Position numbers and translations under genes: made by a program. The notes beneath the pieces are model-generated. The model had not been told where the DNA came from. It did no database searches and worked only from the letters and a program-made list of their open reading frames with translations. This document shows positions 32,260-40,928 of a DNA stretch of 64,000 nucleotides, in pieces. The stretch covers positions 761,135 through 825,134 of the forward strand of contig CAUYUJ010018638.1 in the NCBI GenBank assembly GCA_963575745.1, given 5' to 3'. Source of the DNA: Prorocentrum cordatum. Lineage: Eukaryota; Sar; Dinophyceae; Prorocentrales; Prorocentraceae. Within the stretch, counting starts at the first letter, position 1. Each line of letters starts with the position of its first letter.

Positions 32260-32548
32260 TCGCGATAATCTGTACCAGATTGGAGCCAAATGGTACGGTT
32301 GCGGAGCAGGCCGTGCAGCACACGTGAGGGCAGGGGGGGCCTTCACGGGCAACCAAAACACAACCTTCCGAGCCCACCCGTTTTGGAGGGCCGAGGGGAG
32401 CCAGGCCGGGAACGTGGCCCACCGGCGAAAAGGCCCCCCAACAAGCTGGCACGCCCCAGCGGGCTCCGAGGCTCCAAGGAAAATTCCACGATCCCACCCC
32501 AAACTGTCGGTGAACATCAACACTCATGCTCTACGATTATTATCCCAT
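32260..32548 (-). repeat. Split direct repeat A2
   Basis: 289 bp, TCGCGATAATCTGTACCAG to GATTATTATCCCAT. Two substitutions against A1 (ACCTTCCG/ACCTACCG and GGTGAACATC/GGTGCACATC). Confidence 0.92.
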
Positions 32549-32653
32549 GATGGTGTCCGTTTCGACCCACCCCTGGAATGTTTTGCTGAGGAGGCGAGAA
32601 GTACAATAAAATTGCTGCTTGGCTTGCTAACTACAGGTTTGCCGCCGAGCTCT
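32546..32653 (-). repeat. Split direct repeat B1
   Basis: 108 bp, overlapping A2 by the shared CAT triplet at 32546-32548. That triplet is the predicted circle junction and crossover point. Confidence 0.9.
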
Positions 32654-32833
32654 ACCCACCTCCGCTTGCGAGCTGTATGTGTCTCAACAGCTTGGTCCTT
32701 CACCCGGGGCACAAAATGTGCTCGGACCTTGAATGATTTGAGAAGGAACCTGGAACACAATCAAAACCGAAAGCAAGCCCCCAGGCCCGCCCTCGCAGTG
32801 TGCTCCAGAAAAGTTATATCTTCGGTGACCACC

Positions 32834-33432
32834 CTAGACTCCGAACAAAACGAGCTGCAGGACACTCTTTACTGTCATATATACAGCGCGAACGAGCCTA
32901 CGGGCCATGTTGATCCAGGCGCCTGGGAGCCTAGCAACTTGGATTTCACGATCAGTCATGGACATATAGCGGATCTCGGGGAGCGGGAGCCCTGCCAGGG
33001 TGGAGTTGATATGAGCCACGACTGTATCTCGTTCTGAACTGATGTCGCAGTCGAGGCTACTCCACACCGGGTTGCTCCACTGAACCGTGAAGTTGACGAT
33101 CCTCTCGACCATATGGACTCCGTAGAACCCGGAAGGTAGCAGGTCGAGCGTCATGTGCAGCTCGCGGTATTGACCAGGCCAGATCAGCATCTGCCATCTC
33201 TCTGCCATGTGAGGTATGGTCACCGAAGCCTCAGAGATCGCGGTGGCGACCTGCTCGGCCCCAGGCGGGCGGGGCTCGCCTGTCAGGAACTCGCGCTGGA
33301 TCCAGGCTTGCAGGATCTCGGGGTCGTCCGCTAGCCGCTCGGCGTGGCGCTGGCGGACGTGAAGGTCGGTGATGTCCACCCCGCGCCAGGCCTCCTGCAG
33401 AGGCTCGCCGAGCTGCGGGACGACGTCACGGC
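32834..33432 (-). pseudogene. C-terminal extension of the recombinase polyprotein, shifted frame
   Basis: Continues the recombinase ORF after a one-base shift near 33430, from SDFAVT to VVPQLGEPLQEAWRGVDITD. It ends in LVLFGV at 32834. It contains HMAERWQMLIWPGQYRELHM and YMSMTDREIQVARLPGAWI. No family recognised. It is the last coding block before repeat B1. The shift could be a mutation or an assembly error. Confidence 0.5.
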
Positions 33433-34962
33433 GAAGTCGGACACGCCTTGTGCCGCCGCGATGACTGCCCCGAGGCTGCTGTCGACCACCTTGCCAGCCG
33501 AGACGGATACGCTGGCCGCGACGCCCATCATGGTCCCGAGGTGGGCGAGCGGCCCGGCAACGTAGCGCCACCCGATCATCATCGCGGCGACCGCCGCCCA
33601 CGTCACTCCTCGCGAGGTTGAGCGTCCGCGCCACCATGCGATGAGCCAGGCCGCGCGCAGCGGCGACCAGCTGCTCCAGCGCGCGCGCCTCTGCCCCGCG
33701 GCCGCGCCCGTTGCCAGCGGCTGCGCCTCCAGCGGCTGCGGGGGCCTCAGTGCTGCCGCGCCAGGGGCCGCTGGCGCTGGCGCCTCGGCCTCGACCGCGC
33801 CCGCGCCCGCCACTGCATCCCCCGGCTGCTGCGGACCCGCGAGCAGCCCATCCACCAGTGCGCCCAGTGCTGGCGCAGGCGGCTGGGCTGGCGCTGCCCG
33901 GGGCGCTGGTGGGCCACCCGGCGGCCCCCCGCCAGCGGCGCTGGAGGGGCTCCCTCCGCAGGCAGCACCCAGGCGCCGTCCTGGCCCTTGCGCCAGCCCG
34001 CTGGCGGCATGCTGGATGCCCTCGCCCTCGCCGAAGATGCCCTCCGGGAAGTAGTTGGGCAGCTTCTCGGCCGCCTCGCGGATGAGCGGGGCGATCCCTC
34101 GCTGCTCAGCCTGTGCCAGGACCCGGGAGGCGGTGACAACGTCCACGTAGATGCGGAGGCTGGACTCTGTGAGCCACCTTCCTGCCTCCTTGATGTCCTG
34201 GAAGGGGACACCACGAGCCACGGAATCGCTGGCGAACCCTGCGCGCGCCGAGTGAGGCGTCCAGTGAATGTCGAGGCCCAAGGCTGCTTCAAACTGCTTG
34301 AGCCGATGCCTGTAGTCGACGAGCGAATAGGGAAAGAGGAGCCCCTCGGGCGGCGTTCCCAAGACTACTCGGTGTAAGAGGTTCTCCAGTACTCCGCCCT
34401 GCTCCAAAATAATGGCGAACTGCATCCTTTTAGCCTTTGTCCCCGACTTGGCCCCCAGGTTGATAACCCAATTTGGCTGCAGATCAGGTCCCCCTCTAGA
34501 CGATGGCAAGGATTTGTCTTTTGCTCTGAGCTGAAGCATCTCCGATGGGCGCAAGCCGCGGCCCACCTGCAGCAGCAGGCCTACGCCCAGCCGCGGCACG
34601 CCCCAGCAGGAGAAATAGATGGCGGCCAGGTTAGCCGGCGCGCGGCCCAGCGGCGGCGCGTGCTTCACCTCGGCCGACACTCGCCATGCGTCGATCACCG
34701 AGTGGGACCACGTCAGCTTCCTCCTCAGGCGTGGGAAGACGAACTCCACCGCCGCGACGGCGTACTCAAAATTGCACTTGGTCATCTGCATGTCGTTCTT
34801 GTACTCGACAAGCAGGTCGTCCCACTGCTCGGGCCCGTCGGGGACGAAGCCGTGCTCGTCCAGGTAGGTCACGAACTTCATAGCCGCCGCCCTGTAGGCC
34901 GCCAGGGTGTGCGGCTTAACCTTCTCAACAGAAGTGCTGTCCAGCTTCCTCGGCCCCGACAT
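33331..34962 (-). CDS. Tyrosine recombinase of the DIRS-order element
   Basis: The ATG at 34962 starts MSGPRKLDSTSVEKVKPHTL; the frame is open to 34986 with a GTG. Phage-integrase fold with catalytic residues in order: Arg138 in GRGLRPSEML, His237 and Arg240 in TPHSARAGFAS, Trp in GRWL, and nucleophile Tyr272 in RIYVDVV. It would cut and rejoin the circular cDNA with genomic DNA. After about residue 300 comes a Pro/Ala-rich linker, then a hydrophobic stretch MMIGWRYVAGPLAHLGTMMG. The last 28 residues before the stop at 33331 are out of frame. The ORF overlaps the RNase H ORF by 62 bp in another frame. Confidence 0.88.
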   Translation of the reverse strand: MSGPRKLDSTSVEKVKPHTLAAYRAAAMKFVTYLDEHGFVPDGPEQWDDLLVEYKNDMQMTKCNFEYAVAAVEFVFPRLRRKLTWSHSVIDAWRVSAEVKHAPPLGRAPANLAAIYFSCWGVPRLGVGLLLQVGRGLRPSEMLQLRAKDKSLPSSRGGPDLQPNWVINLGAKSGTKAKRMQFAIILEQGGVLENLLHRVVLGTPPEGLLFPYSLVDYRHRLKQFEAALGLDIHWTPHSARAGFASDSVARGVPFQDIKEAGRWLTESSLRIYVDVVTASRVLAQAEQRGIAPLIREAAEKLPNYFPEGIFGEGEGIQHAASGLAQGPGRRLGAACGGSPSSAAGGGPPGGPPAPRAAPAQPPAPALGALVDGLLAGPQQPGDAVAGAGAVEAEAPAPAAPGAAALRPPQPLEAQPLATGAAAGQRRARWSSWSPLRAAWLIAWWRGRSTSRGVTWAAVAAMMIGWRYVAGPLAHLGTMMGVAASVSVSAGKVVDSSLGAVIAAAQGVSDFAVTSSRSSASLCRRPGAGWTSPTFTSASATPSG

Positions 34963-36820
34963 GAGGTAGGCCGCGGAGCTCAGCACGAGTCAGGCACCTC
35001 GATATCTTATCAGCAGGCTGCCTGAGCGTCTCCACCCATGGAATCAAAATCTTTGTGCGAGATGCCATCCCTGCTGCGGTCTTCTGACGCAACAGGTGGT
35101 TCAAAAGGTGAGCCGGGGACCTGCCCTTGCATACCGCACCTGAGACTGGCTGGTTGTCCTCCAGGATCGGCAGCACGGTGCGGTGAAGGGCAGGCGTGGC
35201 GGCCGCCAGCCTGCTGATCTTCACGACGCAGCGCCCCTCGCCCAGCGCGATGTGGTCGGCCGCCCGCCACCTGCCCGCTCCTATGATCGTCCAGTCCTCG
35301 TCGGGCTTGAACACGCGATCGGGCAGGAGGCTGAAGGGCTTCGTCCGTCTGATGACCTGCTCGGGGCGCCGCAATCCAGTGAGCTCGCCGCCCAGCCTCG
35401 CCACGGTGTAGCCCAAGTTGCCGCCCGTGTCGATGAAGTCCTTCACGATGTCCTCGCTCATGTCGGTCACCAGGATGCCCCAGCCGCCGTCGTCCTCCAC
35501 GTTGGCGCCCATGGCGTCCGCCGCGAAATGCACGGGGGCTGGCGGGGCTCCCAGGTCAGCGTACATCAGCGGGACTACCCTAGCCATGGCCCGCAGCTCC
35601 CTGCGGACGGTCGCCCAGGTGCTCACCCGCTGGTGCGGGTACCTCTCCAGGAGCCTGAAGACGGCGCTGGGTATGCAGAGCAGCTCCCGCCGTAGTAGAG
35701 CGCCCCAGATCCACACCCCCAAGAGCGAGCGCAGCTCCTCGGTGCGGAGGGTGCGGGTGGCGCCCATCGCCTCCAGCTGCTGCACCAGCTCCCGTGCCCT
35801 CTTCGGAGGCAAGCGAAGCTGCGCTGGACGCGCCTGTGGTGCGTAGCCAAGCACCTTCTGCATGTCGCTGGCCTCCGTGCGGTCGGTGACCACGAAGCCG
35901 GCCTCGGCCAGGGCGTCCGCCAGCTGGTGCATCTTCCCAGTGGCCCGTGGGCCACAGCCGCTGCCCCCTGCCATCACCACGCCGTCGTCGACGCGCAGGT
36001 AGAAGGCCATCTGCGGCCCGTCCAGCACCAGCCCACGGCCGCGAAGCACGTCCTCGTTCCGCACGGCCACCGCTGGTGCCGTAGTGCTCCGCGAGCTCCA
36101 AGCGGTGACCGCCCTGTCGGCCTCTGGCGGCCTTCGCCACCCGGTGCCGCCCAAGCCGGTCTGCTCGAAGATGGCCAAGGTCTGGACAATCAAGATGCCC
36201 AGCGACTCGCACATCCCCTCGGGGTACTGGGCCAGCGGGCTCGTGCGGAAGGTGCCGTCGGCCAACTTGCCCTCGGCCGACTCGTGGGCATGGGGCCCGT
36301 CACACCGCAGCTCATTCAGGTCCTCCAGCCCCTGCAGCGCGCCGCTCAGGCATGTGGGCTTCTTCGTCCGTCCGCCCAGCATGCACTGGTCCAAGCACGC
36401 TCTCCGCGACGAGCGCCTCGTCTCGAAGTCCAGCATCTCATTCGTGTTCCAGATGGATGGGTAGGGCGCGGGCCCTGGGTCCTCCGGGTGCACGATGAGG
36501 AAGGCGCCGCCACTCTGGCCGCACGCCTCGCAGAGCGCCAACAAGTTTAACGTCAGGGTGTTACTCTCCGCGACTCTCGCGGCCTCCCAGGCCCTGAGAC
36601 CTGGCAGACCCCAGGGGCACAGCCGCGAGCGCACCGGCGGCGGCCCAGGTCGGCGACGATTGTAGCGCGCCCGTGACCAGGTCGAACAGGGCGGGCCGCC
36701 CAGCACGATGTCCACCCAGCCGCCCTCGCACAGCTCCATCAAGGCGGAGAAAGTGGAGGGGTTGGCCAGGTCCCACCGCGGGTCGTCCAGGAGATCGGCG
36801 GAAAGGAAGAGCACCCTCAA
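34925..36820 (-). CDS. Methyltransferase-like domain, RT motif C and RNase H
   Basis: 632-codon frame. First, a C5-methyltransferase-like part: FLSADLLDDPRWDL, then GGPPCSTWSRAR (PPC near 36690, position of the catalytic Cys in such enzymes) and FLIVHPEDPG in the place of the ENV motif. Next, the RT palm continues: FYLRVDDGVVMAGG (VDD at 35983-35991), then LGVWIWGALLRREL. Last, a DIRS-type RNase H: FAADAMGANV with the first Asp, a Glu in LGEGR, LEDNQPVSGAVCKGRS, and QPADKISR. The usual YVDD reads RVDD. The domain start lies in the neighbouring frame upstream. Confidence 0.82.
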   Translation of the reverse strand: MRVLFLSADLLDDPRWDLANPSTFSALMELCEGGWVDIVLGGPPCSTWSRARYNRRRPGPPPVRSRLCPWGLPGLRAWEAARVAESNTLTLNLLALCEACGQSGGAFLIVHPEDPGPAPYPSIWNTNEMLDFETRRSSRRACLDQCMLGGRTKKPTCLSGALQGLEDLNELRCDGPHAHESAEGKLADGTFRTSPLAQYPEGMCESLGILIVQTLAIFEQTGLGGTGWRRPPEADRAVTAWSSRSTTAPAVAVRNEDVLRGRGLVLDGPQMAFYLRVDDGVVMAGGSGCGPRATGKMHQLADALAEAGFVVTDRTEASDMQKVLGYAPQARPAQLRLPPKRARELVQQLEAMGATRTLRTEELRSLLGVWIWGALLRRELLCIPSAVFRLLERYPHQRVSTWATVRRELRAMARVVPLMYADLGAPPAPVHFAADAMGANVEDDGGWGILVTDMSEDIVKDFIDTGGNLGYTVARLGGELTGLRRPEQVIRRTKPFSLLPDRVFKPDEDWTIIGAGRWRAADHIALGEGRCVVKISRLAAATPALHRTVLPILEDNQPVSGAVCKGRSPAHLLNHLLRQKTAAGMASRTKILIPWVETLRQPADKISRCLTRAELRGLPHVGAEEAGQHFC

Positions 36821-37213
36821 GCTCCGCTCCTTCGCCAGCCTCTACCACCTCCTGAACGTCACCACGCCGCCGACGGCCAGCGAAGAGATGCATCACCGCC
36901 ATCGCACGCTCGTCCGCCCTCTTCGCCCGCTTCACGGCCTCTATCCACTCTGCCACGCTGTAGCCCGCCGGGCTAGGCGGCGCGGCGCGGCAGCTGGACT
37001 GCTGCCCGAGCCAGTCGTCGTCGTAGCGATGCTGCTGAGCGTCCTCAGGTCCGGCATCCACGCAGTCGCCATCCTCCAGCCCCCCGTCCTCGGGCGGCGA
37101 GGTGTGTGGCACACCGCTGGCAGCGCCGTCGGCGGGTGCCGCGGCGCCCGCAAGCGCCCCCAAGCGTGCGCCCACGCCCAGCAGCGCCCTGCCGATGATC
37201 GCCATGTTGACCG
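36821..37213 (-). pseudogene. Frame-shifted segment: RT motif B end and methyltransferase motif I
   Basis: Reading shifts here for about 390 bp and shifts back. It encodes MHLLMTVNMAIIGRALLG (end of RT motif B region), a Pro-rich linker, EWIEAVKRAKRADERAMAV, and MHLFAGRRRRGD, which fits methyltransferase motif I. In the first shift one base seems lost within CACTCATGCAC of motif B. In the second, one base seems gained near GAGCTTGAGG. Confidence 0.65.
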
Positions 37214-38362
37214 TCATGAGCAGGTGCATGAGTGCGAGCCGCCCATGGCCAGGCGATGGTAGCAGGGGGCTATCCAGCCCGTCGGCCCCACCATGTCGCG
37301 CAGGCGCTGGCTGAGCTTCGCCCACACCCAGCAGGCGCGGATCGGCGGGCATGCCTGCCACTTGGCCATCCAAGCGGGGACGCGGAGGCGGGTGAAGGCG
37401 TTGTCCTCGTCGAACGCCGCCACGCCCCACTCGTCCGTCGGGACGCACATGGAGGCGATGGCCGCCCCGCCGTGCATCCCGTGATCGCCGCGCTGGTGCG
37501 GGTCGGCCCACGCGTAGTTGCTGGCACACATCATCAGGACCTTCCTCTGCTTGGCGGGGTCCTTCTTGGGCACACAGCTGAACCCGCAGTAGGCCTGGAC
37601 GTCGCCGGGGGCCTCGAACGTCCACATGTCCTTCGGCAGATCGCCCCGCATCAAGTAGCGGGCGTACTCGGACGTCGAGCCCCCCACGAAAGCGAAACGT
37701 TCCTCCAGCTCCTCGAAGATGACCCCTGACTTGCCGCTGTAGTCCAGAACGTTCCGCTCGTCCGAGTAGCACTGGCGCTCGCCGTCGGGCAGCGCCTCCA
37801 GCAGGTCCACGACCATGTCATCAGGCGGTTCTGCCACCGCCGCTGCGCACATCGTCACGTGCCTGCTCACACCCTTGCGCTCTCCAGTGTAGGCGTCCTG
37901 CGGTCCTCTGTCGCAGGCAAGATCCGTCCCTTGACCGCCTGTCGGGGCAAGCCCCCGGCAGTCGCGCTCGTACCGCGCCGCGTCCTGTAACGCGTACTGC
38001 TGCACGAGCTGCCAGGCCAGCATCATCTCGTCGTCGCTCGACTCGCGCTGGCCCGCTGGTCTCGCCTCCAGGGATCCGCGGCCCATCCCATTCATGAGCT
38101 CGATGAGCCCGCAGGCCCGACGCCACGCACGCATGCGTCGAGCCCAGCGCGTCCTCAACCTGCCGGAAGAGGAAGCTCCTTGCTGTGGCCGATGAGGTAG
38201 AGGAATGGGAAAGAACGACCTGGCCTCGGCCTCCTTCCACTGCAGGGCCCGCGTCAGCGAGCCCGACAAACCCGTCACTGGCATTCTAGGCTGCACCCGC
38301 GGCGGCGGGGCACCTACTCGGACCGAGGGAGGGTCGTGAGCCCCTCGGTCCGCCAGTGACTG
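37214..38362 (-). CDS. Reverse transcriptase, finger and palm part
   Basis: Same frame as the gag-like ORF, separated only by a TGA, and open from that TGA; the first ATG is at 38284. It reads CGFSCVPKKDPAKQRKVLM (fingers), WGVAAFDEDNAFTRL with the first catalytic Asp (motif A), and YHRLAMGGSHS (motif B). It ends in a frameshift stop at 37214. It pairs with the RVDD motif 1.2 kb further on, so this is one RT split by an insertion. Confidence 0.82.
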   Translation of the reverse strand, partial: QSLADRGAHDPPSVRVGAPPPRVQPRMPVTGLSGSLTRALQWKEAEARSFFPIPLPHRPQQGASSSGRLRTRWARRMRAWRRACGLIELMNGMGRGSLEARPAGQRESSDDEMMLAWQLVQQYALQDAARYERDCRGLAPTGGQGTDLACDRGPQDAYTGERKGVSRHVTMCAAAVAEPPDDMVVDLLEALPDGERQCYSDERNVLDYSGKSGVIFEELEERFAFVGGSTSEYARYLMRGDLPKDMWTFEAPGDVQAYCGFSCVPKKDPAKQRKVLMMCASNYAWADPHQRGDHGMHGGAAIASMCVPTDEWGVAAFDEDNAFTRLRVPAWMAKWQACPPIRACWVWAKLSQRLRDMVGPTGWIAPCYHRLAMGGSHSCTCS

Positions 38363-40255
38363 TCAAGCCTGGGGCTTGCCTCGGCCCGAGGGCTTACCCC
38401 CTCGGCCGCGGCCGCGCCCCCCGCCGCCACCACCTCTGCCTCTGCCGCCACCAGCTGCCTCGGCGCCGCTGCCAGCTCCACCTCCGCGTCCCCCGCCACG
38501 GCCGCCGCCTCGGCCGTCGCGCTTGCTGGCGGCGTGGACCCTCTCGTCGCGCTGGTGCTCAGCCTTGCTGTGGGTCGTGGCCTCGGTCACCAGCCATGTG
38601 GGGGCCAAGTCGGCGGCCGACCCGGGCGGGCGAACAGCCAACATCGCCGCCGCCCCCACCTTGTCCTTCGTCCGCATCTCGTAGACGTAGCTCGCCAGCC
38701 GCCTCAAGTGCAACTCCAGCGCGTCGTCGGACGCCAGGCGGGTGAGCAGCTCGGACTGGGTCTTGCACCCGCCCAGCAAGTAGTCCACGTTGGTGGCGGC
38801 GGTCCACAGATCGGTCCAGACCGACGTGTGCCGCTGGCCCGTCACCTCCTGCGACAGCCAGTCGCGTGCGCTTGCCGCCCCCGCGCCCCGCATGGCGCGG
38901 TAGATCTCCGGCGCTGCGCGCCTCAGATCCGGCGGGAGGCTCAGGTTCCATCGGCTGTCCTCCTGCTGCTGCTGGGTCTGCGGGGCCACGGCCCACCCAG
39001 GGGAGGCCTGCATGCCCGCGCCGTGTGGCGCCGTGGCCGAGGAGAGCAGCGCGTCCAGCTCCTGCTGCAGCGACCCTCCTGGCGGGGACTTCGTCCCCGC
39101 GCCCACGTAGCCGTGGGTTTGCAGCACTCGTCGCAGGTCAGGGCGCAGCCCCAGGGAGCCGTCCACGGCCGCGACTCTCTCCCAGAAGTGCCAGGCCCAG
39201 TACACGTTCGTAGCAGCCTGCGCCTGGAACTCGCGGAGCGTGGCCCCCACCATCTGCACCTCTCGGCCTAGCTTCACAGCATCTGCAGGAGCGTGAGGCG
39301 CATGGAAGCTGAGCCCCCCCGCTGGCACGGCCACCTCCGGCGGCAGCTGTGGCTGCTGCTGCTGCTGCTGCTGCTGCAGGGCCGCCGTCTGGCTGAAGGG
39401 GCCTGGCACCTCGCTCCCCTGGGCGAAAGCCCGCAGCGCCGCCAGGTCCTGCGAGCCGGGCTTCGCCGTCGCGGCACCCGCGCCCGCGCCCTCGGCAGGT
39501 GGGGCCCACGGCGGAGGCGGCAGCGCCGCGAGCCCAGGCGGGTGCAGCGGGCCCGTAGGTACCTCCGCGGCCGCCACGCAGCTCCCCTTGGGCGTCGGGG
39601 CCCCCGGAGCTCCCCAGGCCGCGCTGTCGTCCTCGGCGGCAGCGAGGTCCAGGCCGTCCCCGCCGCTGCTGAGCGCCGCGGCAAAGGCCGAGCGCCGCCT
39701 CCAGCGCGCCCACCAGGCGGCCACACGCTCGGGCACGCGCCGCACGAGCAGGGAGGTCCCGCACAGCCCCACTGCCGCGCCCGCCAGGCGGTGGCGCCCG
39801 GAGTCGGCCCACAGCACCACCACCAGGCTGGACAGGAAGAGACCGATGCCCAGGTGCAGCACCCAGTCGACGGGCAGCGTGTCCCCGTCCTCGCCGACGG
39901 CACGGACCCAGATCCGGTCCGCGACCTTCTCCCAGCCGTCGGTGTCGGCGGCCACTCGTCTAATCCGACTCTCCGCCTGCGTGGAGAACGTGGCGGCCTC
40001 TGTGAACCCCCAGAGGGCCTCGGCCACCTCGGAGCCCGGGACCTCGGGGCTCCCCAACGCCAGGCGGACGGCCACCGGGTCCAGCGCTGCCTCCAGCCGT
40101 CGCGCCTCGTCCAGCTTCGAACGTGGGGCCCGCCCCGCGTTCAACGTCGATCGCACCTTCAGGACGAGCCCCGCGACGTCGTCGTCTGAGACGTCCGCAC
40201 CCGCGGCCCGCAGCGCCTCGGTCCCCGCCTTCTTGGCGCCAGCTGAGACCGCCAT
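38363..40255 (-). CDS. Gag-like protein with two membrane segments and an RGG tail
   Basis: 630 residues from the ATG at 40255 (MAVSAGAKKAG). The frame is open into repeat A1, but only from a GTG. Features: an Ala/Arg-rich helical start; hydrophobic segments at about 131-150 (WVLHLGIGLFLSSLVVVLWA) and 156-172; a poly-Gln stretch; LQTHGYVGAG; and a C-terminal Gly-Arg tail that may bind RNA in place of zinc knuckles. Gag identity is inferred from position and the basic tail. The stop is TGA followed by C, and the next frame continues with pol. Confidence 0.65.
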   Translation of the reverse strand: MAVSAGAKKAGTEALRAAGADVSDDDVAGLVLKVRSTLNAGRAPRSKLDEARRLEAALDPVAVRLALGSPEVPGSEVAEALWGFTEAATFSTQAESRIRRVAADTDGWEKVADRIWVRAVGEDGDTLPVDWVLHLGIGLFLSSLVVVLWADSGRHRLAGAAVGLCGTSLLVRRVPERVAAWWARWRRRSAFAAALSSGGDGLDLAAAEDDSAAWGAPGAPTPKGSCVAAAEVPTGPLHPPGLAALPPPPWAPPAEGAGAGAATAKPGSQDLAALRAFAQGSEVPGPFSQTAALQQQQQQQQPQLPPEVAVPAGGLSFHAPHAPADAVKLGREVQMVGATLREFQAQAATNVYWAWHFWERVAAVDGSLGLRPDLRRVLQTHGYVGAGTKSPPGGSLQQELDALLSSATAPHGAGMQASPGWAVAPQTQQQQEDSRWNLSLPPDLRRAAPEIYRAMRGAGAASARDWLSQEVTGQRHTSVWTDLWTAATNVDYLLGGCKTQSELLTRLASDDALELHLRRLASYVYEMRTKDKVGAAAMLAVRPPGSAADLAPTWLVTEATTHSKAEHQRDERVHAASKRDGRGGGRGGGRGGGAGSGAEAAGGGRGRGGGGGGRGRGRGGKPSGRGKPQA

Positions 40256-40441
40256 CCAGCTCCGCCTGGCGTCCGGCGCCTTCGGCGCACGGCGCCCAGC
40301 ACACCAGCTTGCCGCGGCCTGCTGCACCTGGGCAGCGCCGCCGCGGCCTCGCACAAGTCTTCGATTCCACGGGTGGAGTCCGCTGCTCCCGTCAGGGCGC
40401 CATGCCGCGCCCTGCAGCGAGGTGGGCTGGGCGCCCAGACC

Positions 40442-40727
40442 TCGCGATAATCTGTACCAGATTGGAGCCAAATGGTACGGTTGCGGAGCAGGCCGTGCAG
40501 CACACGTGAGGGCAGGGGGGGCCTTCACGGGCAACCAAAACACAACCTACCGAGCCCACCCGTTTTGGAGGGCCGAGGGGAGCCAGGCCGGGAACGTGGC
40601 CCACCGGCGAAAAGGCCCCCCAACAAGCTGGCACGCCCCAGCGGGCTCCGAGGCTCCAAGGAAAATTCCACGATCCCACCCCAAACTGTCGGTGCACATC
40701 AACACTCATGCTCTACGATTATTATCC

Positions 40728-40730
<3 letters not shown>
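40442..40730 (-). repeat. Split direct repeat A1
   Basis: 289 bp, 5' end of the element on the minus strand; 287 of 289 positions match A2. Its outer end is fused to the CAT tract at CCCAT/CATCAT. Confidence 0.92.
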
Positions 40731-40798
<68 letters not shown>

Positions 40799-40817
40799 GC
40801 ATCAGCATCAGCATCAG

Positions 40818-40861
<44 letters not shown>

Positions 40862-40881
40862 ACAACAACATCATTAGTATG

Positions 40882-40923
<42 letters not shown>

Positions 40924-40928
40924 GTCAT
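40731..40928. repeat. CAT-trinucleotide tract, right segment
   Basis: Mostly pure CAT with CAG and CAA variants, the continuation of 31877-32126 beyond the inserted element. Confidence 0.9.

Larger units (their letters stand above)
32127..40730 (-). mobile_element. Tyrosine-recombinase retrotransposon with split direct repeats (PAT/Ngaro-like)
   Basis: Read on the minus strand the order is A1 (40730-40442), gag-like ORF, RT with nested methyltransferase-like domain, RNase H, tyrosine recombinase, B1 (32653-32546), A2 (32548-32260), B2 (32234-32127). A1 and A2 are 289 bp with 2 differences; B1 and B2 are 108 bp with 1 difference. This A1-body-B1-A2-B2 plan defines split direct repeats of the PAT/Ngaro groups of the DIRS order. 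No target duplication is seen, as expected for recombinase insertion of a circle. The A2-B1 junction is CCCATGATGG. The outer junctions are CATCATGATGG and CCCATCATCAT, so the crossover triplet is CAT. Confidence 0.9.

Noticed and set aside
33641-34085. Plus-strand Ala/Pro/Gly-rich ORFs over the recombinase gene, and similar ones over the gag-like gene (39293-40877)
   Set aside because: Antisense shadows of GC-rich coding sequence on the minus strand.
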